Below, piece by piece: positions 34,153-45,400 of a DNA stretch of 64,000 nucleotides. A program made the position numbers and the translations under genes. The notes beneath the pieces are model-generated. The model ran no database searches, was not told the origin of the DNA, and saw only the letters and a program-made list of their open reading frames with translations. The DNA is taken from positions 6,572,001 through 6,636,000 of the forward strand of contig OY783219.1 in the NCBI GenBank assembly GCA_963678705.1. Direction: 5' to 3'. Position 1 is the stretch's first letter. The number at the start of each line of letters is the position of its first letter. The DNA comes from Panorpa germanica (lineage: Eukaryota; Arthropoda; Insecta; Mecoptera; Panorpidae).

Positions 34153-35838
34153 ATGGAGGGATTGAAAAGGCTTAGATCGGCGCGGACGGCTGCAAAAAGT
34201 GCAATATCACGGATGGACAATTACGTCAGCGACCCAAGGGCTCTCGACTCCGCTACAGTGGAGGTGCTGCAGGTGAAAAAAGAAAAGATGATGACTACAT
34301 TCCAATCGTACGAGCTCACGCAGTACAGCATTTTAGAAATTGATGATCAAGATGAGGAAGACATTGAAGAAGTTGAAGAGAAGTATTTTAACATTATTGC
34401 AAAATTAAATGCTAGCATCAATAAGTTAAAAGAAGTTAATAGGCCTGAATTAGTTCCATTGAAGCTCCCAGCGGTGGAAATTCCAACCTTCGATGGCAAG
34501 GATATAACCAGGTTTAAGCCCTTTTATGAGCTCTTCCAAGCAGTGGTTCACAATAATGCATCATTGTCCGATGTTCAAAGACTTTTTTATTTGAGAAAGT
34601 ATCTCGTTGATGAGGCTCTCTCAATAATTATAAATCTGCCGCTTGTGAACAGTTCATACAAAGAGGCTATTGATTTATTGTTAGCGCGGTATGAAAATAA
34701 GGCAAGATTAATCTTTTATCACATTAATATAATACTTGATATTCCCAACATGCAGAAAGGTACTGCAGTCGATATAAGGGCTTTTTTATGTCAAGTAAAA
34801 CAGCAATTACAAGCGTTAAAAAATCTTGATGAGCCTGTAGACAAGTGGGATATGATTTTAATCTCGGCCTTAAGTAGAAAATTAGATATCGTTACTAACC
34901 GCACTTTCCACATGGAAAGAAATTTAGAAGAACTGCCTACTATGGCAGAATTTATTTCATTTTTAGAAAGACGTGCAATTGCAATTGAGTATAGTTTAGA
35001 TTATAAAAATATGTCACATGACAATAATAATAATAAAGGAAATGTGGTTCCAAGAAAATTGTATAATAAAAATAAGTATTCACATAATAATATTGTATGT
35101 AATCTTGCTATTTGTGAATATACAAACCTTGAGAATGTTATGAAACAATCTTGGACAACTGAGAAAGTCCCAGAGGAATCAGATAAGTTTTCTGAGGATT
35201 ACTTAAAGGCTGAACATAAATTTCAAAATTCAGTAGCACTTAAAAATAATTTAACTGTTGATTTGCCATTACTCAGCCTAGTAAATAAAATAGAATTGGA
35301 GGATTCTTTCTCAGTTGCCCCGCAAAGATTTAATGTGTTGGAAAAAAGATTTAGACACAATCCTTCATTATTGGAGGTTTATAAAACATTATTAAACAGA
35401 TCAACCAGTATTATGACATTAGGTTTAAAACACAATATTATTTTTATAAATATTAAAATAAAAACAAATTTAATTTGCTACAAGTCCAGTGTAGCTCCAT
35501 CAAGTAAGGTACTTACAATACCCCAGCTTGAGATTATTAGCGCAGTGTTGCTGGTGCGAATCAAACAAGCAACAAATAAAATTTTTGATTCAAATACAAT
35601 ACTTCCATCAGATATTAATTGCAATGTTTACAACATTGATGTAAAACAAACATCTGTACTGTTGGAATTGTTAAAAGATAATTGTTTCAATAACATTGTA
35701 ACTATTGAGTTGATGATTGTTGTGTACATTATGCAAATGATAATGTATGCTACATTGATAATTATGGTTTCTGTTATATTTAGGATAGTAATTAATTTGT
35801 TTTATATTATTTTCACAAAATTATGTAGACTACCATAG
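34153..35838 (+). CDS. BEL/Pao Gag fused to pol remnants, unit 3
   Basis: The 561-codon product appears identical to the ORF at 29987, with the same Gag core, pol-derived pieces and hydrophobic C-terminus. Its 5' LTR is reduced to a few bases, so it may lack its own promoter; it keeps the leader with the candidate primer site and the 3' LTR. The preserved frame is explained by recent duplication and is not by itself evidence of selection. Confidence 0.8.
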   Translation: MEGLKRLRSARTAAKSAISRMDNYVSDPRALDSATVEVLQVKKEKMMTTFQSYELTQYSILEIDDQDEEDIEEVEEKYFNIIAKLNASINKLKEVNRPELVPLKLPAVEIPTFDGKDITRFKPFYELFQAVVHNNASLSDVQRLFYLRKYLVDEALSIIINLPLVNSSYKEAIDLLLARYENKARLIFYHINIILDIPNMQKGTAVDIRAFLCQVKQQLQALKNLDEPVDKWDMILISALSRKLDIVTNRTFHMERNLEELPTMAEFISFLERRAIAIEYSLDYKNMSHDNNNNKGNVVPRKLYNKNKYSHNNIVCNLAICEYTNLENVMKQSWTTEKVPEESDKFSEDYLKAEHKFQNSVALKNNLTVDLPLLSLVNKIELEDSFSVAPQRFNVLEKRFRHNPSLLEVYKTLLNRSTSIMTLGLKHNIIFINIKIKTNLICYKSSVAPSSKVLTIPQLEIISAVLLVRIKQATNKIFDSNTILPSDINCNVYNIDVKQTSVLLELLKDNCFNNIVTIELMIVVYIMQMIMYATLIIMVSVIFRIVINLFYIIFTKLCRLP

Positions 35839-35993
35839 AGTTAAGAAGTTTATGTTATTTTGTGTAATTTTGTTTATAATAGTTTTAAGAAGTTCACATT
35901 ATTTTTTGTAAATTGGTTTATAATAATTTTATGTAACATTGTATAATTTGATATTAGTTGTGAGCTTATCTACTTCTGCTGGCTGGCAATTTA

Positions 35994-36302
35994 TGTTCAG
36001 TACAAAATTAGTACAGAACATAAGAAGATGTCTCTGTTGGCATTCCAACATTATAATGTATTGTTGTCTCTAATAGAAGTAATGCGCATGACTACAATAC
36101 GACGACTGCTGTACGCTACAGCGATATGGCATTCGTGTGAGTTGTGTTTTGGGCTTCTACACTGTCAAGATCATAATTCCCAACCATCTTGTTATTATAA
36201 GAATGTTGGTTCAAAGTAATTAAAAAGTGTAAAATTATTTTATCATTAAACAATTGAATAATTATTCAATCTACAAATACTCGCATGGTTTTATTTCGTA
36301 CA
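35994..36302 (+). repeat. LTR3 of BEL-like element
   Basis: 309 bp, same boundaries as LTR1 (TGTTCAGTAC ... CGTACA) and almost identical to it. To its right is purine-rich flank (about 36320-36620). Confidence 0.85.
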
Positions 36303-37289
36303 TGCGAAATTCAACAATAGGAAAATATGAGTAAGGTGGAAGAATCGATGCCGATTATAATTACGAAATTGCGGACAACAGAGAACTAAAGAAACTGTAA
36401 TGATAATAATCTTTAGGATAGGAAATGAAGAAAGTGGAAGTAAGTAATGGAGAAGAGAGGCAGAGGGAAATGCAGAATATTATACGAGAAAGAAGAGAAG
36501 CTGGGACACATGAGGAGTAGGTGCATGGAGAAGATTGAAAGCAAAGAGTGTCTGTACGAATTGTAGCAAGGGGAAAGTCAATAAAGAAGATGGATGACGG
36601 AAATAAGAAGAGGAGGAAAGTCAATACAATATCCACAGCATTGTACAACCTTTAGAATGACACTTACATAGAAATTTTAGATCGGAGTAACCTGTTACGA
36701 ACACATAAAGGTCCATAATGGCACATTACGGTGAAAACCTTATATTTTATTCCGATAGCTATAGCTATTACGCAATTGCGTCAAGTTTAACGTCATAAAA
36801 CTATGATTTCCTTATTTATTTAGATAATATTAATGGGAAAAACTGTTTTAATCAACAGTTTATGACCATTTACGTATGTAAACGCCTTATAATTTCCATT
36901 AATATTCATTATATAATTGTTTATCAATTAATTATATTAATAAATATATTCCTATCTCTTATACAGACTTAAACTTTAATTAATATTACCTGAAGTGTTT
37001 GTTGAATAAATTGAACGAGAAACTAAACTAAAATAATAATAAAAATTGTGCGTTAGATAATATGAAGGCGGATTAACCTTGGCTAATTATTATTATTATA
37101 TATAAGCTATAGATAGATAAGTATATAGCTGAAAACAATTATCTACAACCATATCTGCTTGGTATCGTGCAGCCACCAAACAGAAATTGTTTAATATCAT
37201 TTCTTTATAGGGTAATAATATGATATTAGTCTACATGGCACGTGTCAGCATGCTAGTTGGCTTAAACCCTTTTAAATATTACGCAAGTT
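36303..37289. other. spacer with purine-rich tract
   Basis: From 36320 to 36620 the + strand is rich in GAA/GAG, with a fragment readable as EKLGHMRSRCMEK that faintly recalls the cysteine motif at the end of LINE ORFs; this is too weak to call. The rest is AT-rich and without recognised features. Confidence 0.3.
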
Positions 37290-38143
37290 ACCCAGTAAAC
37301 AATTTGGTGAAGTGCCCTATTTGGTGAAGTTCGAGTTACTCGTACAATTCTATTCTAACGCTTTACAAGTTCTCTACCTGTCACAGATTTTGTGTTAGTT
37401 ATTCTTTCTAGTATTCTTTCTTTTTCCAACATCATTCATTAAGTATTTCTGTTTCTTTCCCACATGGATATATTTTTTTTAAGTTCACTTTCATCTCATT
37501 TATTCCAAAGTGAGAGAGAAACGAGATGCGGTTAGACAAGTAAAATATATTTTTCACCGTTACACTTGTATACTTGTATAGTATTTTGTTCAGTACGGTA
37601 TGCTTAAAGTATATGCTATCCTTTTTCAACAAATATTTATTTAATGGTAATAGACAGACGCTATCTCCCTCAATCCCTGAATATAATGTATATAAACGAA
37701 GGTAGTATTTAGCGATGGTAAGACAGAGGTTTTAAACCTAACGCAGACCTGCCGATCGTGAATTTTTGAATCACCAAAACAATGTAAAAAACTAATATAA
37801 CGAGTATTGTTGAAGATGAATAATATTCATTAAAAAAATCACGATCCGTACTAAAGATTACATCTATTTATTTCTTCATTTAAATATTTATATTTTGCAG
37901 ACTCTAAAAAGTAGAATTCCATTAAGTTTTATACCCCTGCTAGTGTCAAGTTTATAACTCCGGTCATAAATCATAAACCGACTCCGCTTTTAATTCAGCA
38001 GTGAACCGTCGTTGCGATCTCTGTAGGTCATAAAAGGGGCCTTTCCTATGAACGACTGAATAGAAAACGAACACGTTCCAGACAAAAAACTCATGATATG
38101 TAATAGAAATTAAGTAGAATTTACTCCAAAATGTTTACTGGGT
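37290..38143. mobile_element. TIR element, CCCAGTAAAC family (long form)
   Basis: 854 bp, the inverse of the copy at 5811-6655. Termini CCCAGTAAACAATTTGG and CCAAAATGTTTACTGGG, with TA immediately outside both ends. No coding capacity. The copies are similar enough to date from one burst. Confidence 0.85.
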
Positions 38144-38697
38144 ACTGTCTTGTGTAACTCACATGCTAGTGATCAAAAATCATTGCGTCACAATACATAC
38201 ATACCACGTACCTTACGACAGTACGCCAAGTCAAACTTGTGTACTGTAGGGTGTATTCGAGTTGTTTTGTACTAACATAATTTATCATAAGAGCAAAAAT
38301 TTACTTTAATTCTTATCGATACACCACTGTTATGAAAGAGACTATTGCATTGTCTTCCAGCCTGAGACGGCTAATTGCATTTATATATTCGTTTGGTTAA
38401 AAAATTGTACAATATATCAGCTTAGCCAGTTTAACCTCTGGTTATAAGGAAGTGAAAAGGGAATCTCTTGCAATTACACAATCTCTGTTATCAGGTGTAG
38501 CATTGTTACTTTGTTTGTTTTAGTGATGTTGCAATTATGTCATTTCCAAACAAAGAACAGCGGATTCAATCGACTTTAAACATTTATAAACATGATTTCT
38601 ATGTTGTATAAACAACGTTGTTGAGGTTACCTTGAACCTATTTATTGGTTTCGAATAAAAAGACCATTTTGGGATGTAAGAAGCAAAGGATATAGGA

Positions 38698-38931
38698 ACC
38701 CAGCAAACATTTTGGAGTCACTGAAGATACATATGATTTCTTTGTCATGAAAGAGTTCATTTACAGTACAGTGTCGTTCACATGAAATGTCTACTTTGTT
38801 GGCTACAAATGTCGAAACCACTCTAACTATCGGAATACAAATGAAGATAAAGTTGATGTGAACTATAATTAAAGTGTAATAGTGATAGAAACGTCACAAA
38901 ACAAGACACGTCACCAAATTGTTTACTGGGA
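38698..38931. mobile_element. TIR element, CCCAGTAAAC family (short form)
   Basis: About 234 bp between CCCAGCAAACATTTTGGAGT and CACCAAATTGTTTACTGGG. The interior differs from the long form and matches the worn copy near 57190-57405 in opposite orientation (CACTCTAACTATCGGAATAC-like, ATTTGTATTCC shared). Probably another deletion derivative using the same transposase. Confidence 0.75.
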
Positions 38932-40816
38932 CAAGCATATAAAAAGTGAGTTACAATGTACTTTCTTTAAGCCTACGGAAATTAATTCTTGCACTGATGA
39001 AAAATACGCTAAAGATAAAACGGAATCACTGATTTCACTGATTTAATAATAACAATTAATTTTACGTCAAAACAAAAATTATTTCTATTTAAAATATTAT
39101 TTGAACTAACCTGTGTTAATGTTCACAATCCAAGTAATTAAAGATTTGCTAATTAACGTAATTAGTCGGATTATATTATTTAATTTACATAAACAAATAC
39201 GAAATTTTAGATAAATATGTAAATTTATAACATATGGTAATCTTTATAAATTTGAAACAACAAAAATGTTTATATCCGTGTCTCCACGTGGATTAGGTAA
39301 TTAGGTTAATATATGGTACAATGTTAAACAATGTGTAAATTAAATTGGAAAACTACTGAGCTAAATATATACAAATAAACACATAATATAACACATATAT
39401 TATTTTATAAAATATTTCTACTAAAATAATAATTTATGCTTACATAATATTGCAAACAACAAAAACAAATTAGAGACGACAATAAATAAATAATTAAATT
39501 CGATAGATGCTAGTTAAAAACTGTTGCACAAAATAACTATAACAACAAAACACGCGGTGTTAAAAACAACGTCTGTATTCAAAGCAATTTTTCATTTCTT
39601 TTTATATTCGAAATATCTATTTACTTTACTTGGGGGTTTTTCATTTCGTATGAATAGGTTGTAATAAAAACAAATATGCACTGATTGAAGAGTATTTAAT
39701 TAATAACCATTACTTCCGTAATAGATTTTTCCAAGGATTTTAATATTACAACTGCAGTTACAACACAGGGTTATTCTACAATCGTAATCTTGAAGATTAT
39801 AAGATCTTAACTGATAAGCATACGCCTGAATTATATGCAACTCTTGTTACTTATATTTTTTTATATTCTGTTAATAATTCTTTCTTAATAAGTAATTGGA
39901 AAAAAGGGAAACCCGTCATGTAATAAACAAATATGTTGCGTATATTTTCCATGTATTTCTAGTCGATCAATTAATCTGAGTGTAAGAAATAAATATTGCT
40001 AGATCGGGCAATATATGTACATACTTATTAAAAACCCATTCAGTTATACTGCAGTTAAGACAATAACCTAAGAATGGGATTTTAATTCCAGTTGTTCTAA
40101 GAAAGACCACAGATGACTAACGTAAAATGTTAATTAGTTATTTTCCTTGAGTAAACCACAAATAAGTTCTACTTTTAAACAATCTGTGCTGAGAAACGAT
40201 ACTATTGACGAAGGTTTATAATAAACCACTTAAAAAATATACTACTAAAATTAGTGAGAGGTATTCAATCAAACAAGCGAACGTTGAATAGAAGAATTCT
40301 AATGAAACATAAGTTATTTAAATAACTGAATTGAATTACTGTTTATTTGGAGAGTGTTTTTTAATGGACCTAAATGTTTAAAATTATAAAAACATGTATC
40401 AGACGTCCTTCTTCACAATATGTTTATTTAAATTTCCCACAAAATAGAAATCACATTTAATTAGTTGTTTATTTCGACAATAGAATGCGCAATAAGTTAT
40501 TCTTTGACAGTAGATGTCTAGCTTGTTGTCGTACATCTTGTAATTATTTTAGTAATGCAATAATATTTTTAATATTAAGTAATTTGTATGTTATAAACAA
40601 GGCAATGTTTAAATAAATATTAGCCTAAGATAGTAGTTAGTTATTGGTATGTGTTCGAGATTTAATACCAGTAGATATACCTTGAAAGTTATTAAAATAC
40701 CTTTTAGGTTAAAGAATAAATAGCTTTTTGTAAAGTGTTTATGTTTAAATTCTCTAGGTTAAAGGAATCTTATCTGTTTGTATTATTACATTTTGGAATA
40801 GTCTTAAGTAATTAAA
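38932..40816. other. intergenic region upstream of the ZAD gene
   Basis: AT-rich with no exon I can support. One item of note: 39826-39845 (ACGCCTGAATTATATGCAAC) is a solitary match to the hairpin motif of the ODC introns, in the same orientation. The promoter of the ZAD gene should lie in the last few hundred bases; no TATA box is convincing. Confidence 0.4.
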
Positions 40817-41516
40817 ATGGCTTTTGATCTTAAATCACTACCTTTAGAAGATATGTCTTACCTTTGTCGAACATGTTTGGTTTTTGTTGGTGAACGAAAT
40901 GTTTTTGATAAAATGCCAAATGGTCGTTCTGTTAAACAGGATTTGGAATATGTGGCTAATATAGAGGTATGCTTCTTATAAACAAATTAAATCTCTTGTT
41001 TCTACATACATTTATGGTAAATTTAATGTTTCAGGTGAAGGAGAATGATGGCTTGCCAAGTGCTATATGTACGTCATGTTTCGATATATTAAATAAGTTC
41101 TTTTTCTTTAAAGAACAAGTCGAAGAACGAGATAAATTTCTACAAAAGAAATTAGAGATATCTAAGGAGACGAAAGAAATAGAGAAAGTAGAAATAATTG
41201 ACGAGGTAGTTATTAACAAACATCTATTTATTTGACACATGTTTTGAATTTGTGCATTTCCTGCTTGTAGGAAGATCCCGTAATTGTCATCGAGGATGAG
41301 GATGATGATATGACAGTCGTTATCGAAGAAATAGAAGAGTTAGACAGCAAAGAGTGCATCACAGCTCAACCTGATTTGTCAAATGTAGAGATCTCACTAG
41401 ATTCAAAAGAACACATTGCAAAAGTGGATGCCACGATAACATCTTATAGACTTGATACTTTAGATATGTGTGATGATAATTTAGAAACTAAAAATATTAT
41501 TGCTCCTAGTTTCTAA
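40817..41516 (+). CDS. ZAD-domain protein without zinc fingers
   Basis: Three exons, 40817-40966, 41035-41205 and 41271-41516, all phase 0 with clean GT-AG borders, giving 188 residues. The N-terminal 75 residues form a zinc-finger-associated domain: YLCRTCL at about 15-21 and ICTSCFD at about 60 supply the four zinc-binding cysteines, followed by a helix (LNKFFFFKEQVEERDKFL). The rest is highly acidic (VIEDEDDDMTVVIEEIEELD) and ends in KNIIAPSF. ZAD mediates dimerisation in insect C2H2 transcription factors. Here no C2H2 finger follows before the stop codon, and none is seen in the 900 bp downstream. It may act as a finger-less partner, or later exons may be spliced from an unseen donor. Confidence 0.75.
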
Positions 41517-42433
41517 AATTGTATCGGAGGAAAAACAAATCACTTACAAGCGGTTAAAGTTAAGTAAAACGTTCATCAAATAATAACGTTTTAATTTTGT
41601 AATAGAAATAATTGTTATTGTTTTTTGATATTGTTTGAATGACTGAACTAAGACTTGAATATAAAGGATTATATCTAATTTATTTAGAATATTACTTATT
41701 TTGACTTAAGTTAAATGAAACAAATAGTTATTTAAAAAAAACGTATGTATATTATTATATTTAATTTTTTTTTTGTAAATACAGTGCTTTTGTTAATTAT
41801 ATTGGCACATTTTTGTATAAATATGCTACAAATATTTCTTCTTATCTTTTATATGATATAATAATGATGTATTTGAAGCAAAATCTAAAAATATACAATC
41901 TACCAAATTATTTTAAACTTTTATATTACTTAAAGAAATGTTTGTTTATAATATTTATGATTTCAAATAATAAATAATTTTACAGAAAAGAATTTCAAAA
42001 TATTAACGTTAGTCAAGTAACATAAATATAATGGCAAGTACAATTTGATACATTGTGTATTTTTTTTTTAGAGAGTTTTAAATTAGAGATCCCCTACGAC
42101 GGCATTTTATAGAATTTGGGTCTGACATGATTGGTGACCATGTACCGTCGAAATACTACTGTCTACTTTTATCAAAGATTAAACTAAAATAAATAAATAA
42201 TTGTTTTGTTATATTATTTTGTAAATATATGAAATACAAAGACATTTATTTACAAAATAAGTTTTCATAAAATGTAGTATTTTTATCTAATAATATATTA
42301 GTTGTAGGACTATCCTGTTTACAAACCATCAATTAAATGTTTCTACAAATGGTTTGAATATTTGTCAAAAATATAACAAATTCATTTTATAATATTATTA
42401 AACAATATTTAGCCAACTTGTATCCTTTATATT
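41517..42433. other. convergent 3' flanks of the ZAD and Kazal genes
   Basis: AT-rich, presumably 3' UTRs. A short GC-richer block at 42090-42160 (CCCCTACGACGGCATT ... ACCATGTACCGTCGA) does not resemble a gene or a recognised repeat. Confidence 0.4.
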
Positions 42434-45400
42434 TTAATATAAATAATTATGTACGGGTTCTTCTATTGGTTTTCCACAAGCTCCTAAATGTTTTCTGTTC
42501 ACAAGCATCCTTGAGCGACAATTTTCAATACCTAAGAAACATTCATTGCTATATGTTTTTCCGTCAGTTCCGCAAACTGGATCAAACTCTGGAGAACACA
42601 TGCGGGCGCAGCCTTTGAATTGGAATGCTGCAAGACATCTCTTTAGAGGAATTACAAACATGTGTTTACTGAAACAAATATGAAAGAGTGTAATAAACAG
42701 TAATTTTGAATTGGTAAATATAGATTGTTTTTTACCCGCAATTTTCTCTTCTCATTTCACATTCAGTACGGTATATTTTGTTATCAGAAGCGCATACAAA
42801 TTGAGGAGGTGCTGTTGGACAAGCTGCGTTGCATTGGGCTGTACTTGGACAATGATGATCTGGAACTGGGATTACATGCTGTCCGCAGGTCTGGCTTAGA
42901 AGTTCGCATCTTGACCTGAAAAAGGTATATTTCATTTATTAATACACATTTATTTTTAAAATACCTGTTAATTATTAATAATACCTATATACATTCCCAT
43001 CAGATGCACACACTGGTTCTTCTGGAACATTTTCACAAGACTCAGGGCAAGGAATTGGACGCAAGTTGGTGCAGTTGCCTACATGAGCTTTTTGAACACC
43101 ACGCCTGTAAGTACATCAACATATTTATCATATCTTTAGCTCTATTATTACATCTTCAATTTCCACACGTTATACTTACAAACAAGTCGCTTGTTCTAAG
43201 TGACATTGACTTGGATACGTCCTAGCATCAGTACCACATACTTGATCTTGAGCAGTAGGTGCAGTAGGTGGACATTTAGGCATTGCTAAGCATCTAGTTA
43301 AACGCGTTCTGCATCTATCCATTCCTACCGGAATAACACGCTTACGGGAATTTGATTGGGAACTAAAATAATCAAAAAAGTATTAGAAATAAAATGAAAG
43401 TTCTTTATTTGATAATAATTCATATATACTATACTTACTTGCAATTTAACATCCGCATTTCACATTCGCTGTTATATAAGTTGCCATCAGAACCACAAGC
43501 TGGCGCACTTGTTTGTGAAATTGGACATTCTGTTGGACATAATTCCATTGCACCATTTCCATTTCGTTCTTGAGAAACACAGTAAGCCATTGGTACTTCA
43601 AAGACATGTTTACTAAAACATCAAATAATTAGTAACATAGTTTAAAACGTTTCTAATGGTAGTATGCAGTATTTTAGTGATAAAATGTTAACGTACCCAC
43701 AGTTGGAAGCCCTCATCTTGCAAGCACTGGCATAAAGTCGACCATCAGATCCACAGGTTGGTCTTGCGACACGCCAACAAGATTCTCGACAATGTCTTGT
43801 GTTTTGACAATGTTTTCTATTGGTTCTTACCACTCCTTGTCTATTAATACAATTAAAAAACAGTATTTAGCATTCTAATGTATCTAAAATTGTTATCACA
43901 AAACAAGCCACAAGTTATTTATCATATTTATAATTTATTTACCCGCAAGTTAATAATTTCATTTGGCAAGTTGAATTATATACATTTCCATTTGATGCAC
44001 ATACAGGACCATCCTGTGGAGCTTCATTACAATCGACGGGGCAACTTTCACGAATTGCAGATCCGTTTCCGCAAGATCCGATATGGGATAGACTCACTGC
44101 TTTCATTCCAACACTATAACAAAAGAATAACACAAAATTATCTTTGATATAAAGATAAAAATCGATTTTTTTATGAGTATTATAAATATTTTCTTACCGA
44201 CATCCTTGGACTCTTAACATACACCTATTTAGGTAGGTTCTGCCATCAGTTCCACAAACAGGGTCATTATCTATAGTACATTTATGGGGACATTGTGACC
44301 CACTTGATCTTAAACATACCTCATCGTCTGCTACTGTTACTCCTGTAAAAGAAACATATTTTATTATTTAAAATAATATTTATTTATGTCTCAACGTATC
44401 TACTACATAAAATTTAAGTAAATACTTATAAAAATATTGGTCTTTCAGTCTTCCAGTATATACTACACCAGTATAAAGACACGTTAGCAGTTCGCAACAG
44501 ACTATATTTGACATAAAAAAAAAGTTTTTACACAACAGATTACAGATGGCGTTACTAGTTACTAAGTAGTGATATTTTGATACCTATTACAATACCCCCA
44601 CTTATCAAAATAATCTAAGTACACATGATTACACAGAAACAATGCCAAGTAAATTCATAAACTTATAATGTTTCAGATGACAAAGACCTTTTGTTAAAAT
44701 ATCTGCAGGCATTTCTTCAGTAGGAATGTACTTAACTTTTACAAAGTTGTTCTTTACAACATCTCTAATAAAATGACAACGCACATCTATATGCTTGGAT
44801 CTATTATGACTCTGACTACTCGAAGCTAACTTCAATGCACTTTGGTTATCACAATACAAATCAATTACATTAAATACATCAGTAATTTCATGCATTAAAT
44901 TTCTTAGATAAATAGCTTCTCTTGAAGCTTCAGAAAGAGCAGTGTATTCCGCCTCAGTACTGGATAATGAAACCGTTTTCTGCTTCCTACTTTGCCAGGA
45001 AATGGCAGACCCTGACAACATAAAGCAAAATCCAGTATAGGATTTTCTATCTAGAGCATCACTTGCCCAATCACTGTCTACAAAACCTTGTAAATTACTA
45101 TTGTTATTATTGGTATATTTTAAACAATAACTTTTAGTATGCAGTAAATATCTTAATACACGTTTACAATAATTCCAATGTATGTGACTATAACAACTAT
45201 TAAATTGACTGAGATAGCTAACACAGTAAGCAATATCTGGTCTTGTTAATACTGCCAGATACATCAGACTTCCAATAAGTTTTTGATAAGGAACATCAGG
45301 TAAACATTTATCAGATGACTTATCTAAATTCAATTTAGGCTCAATCGGAGTACTTTGTGTCTTACAATCAGACATTTGAAATTTAGAAACTAACTGTTCA

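Larger units (their letters stand above)
29012..36302 (+). mobile_element. rearranged tandem array of a BEL/Pao-like LTR retrotransposon
   Basis: In order: LTR1 (29012-29320), internal region with a complete gag-type ORF, LTR2 (31828-32131, last bases missing), an inverted LTR end (32154-32319), a 5' internal segment with a truncated gag (about 32350-33478), an LTR remnant of about 8 bp (TTCGTACA, about 33479), a complete internal region, and LTR3 (35994-36302). The units are nearly identical base for base, so the array is young. No protease, integrase or complete reverse transcriptase is encoded, so it is non-autonomous. I see no target duplication at the outer ends, which suggests rearrangement during or after insertion. 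Confidence 0.88.
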
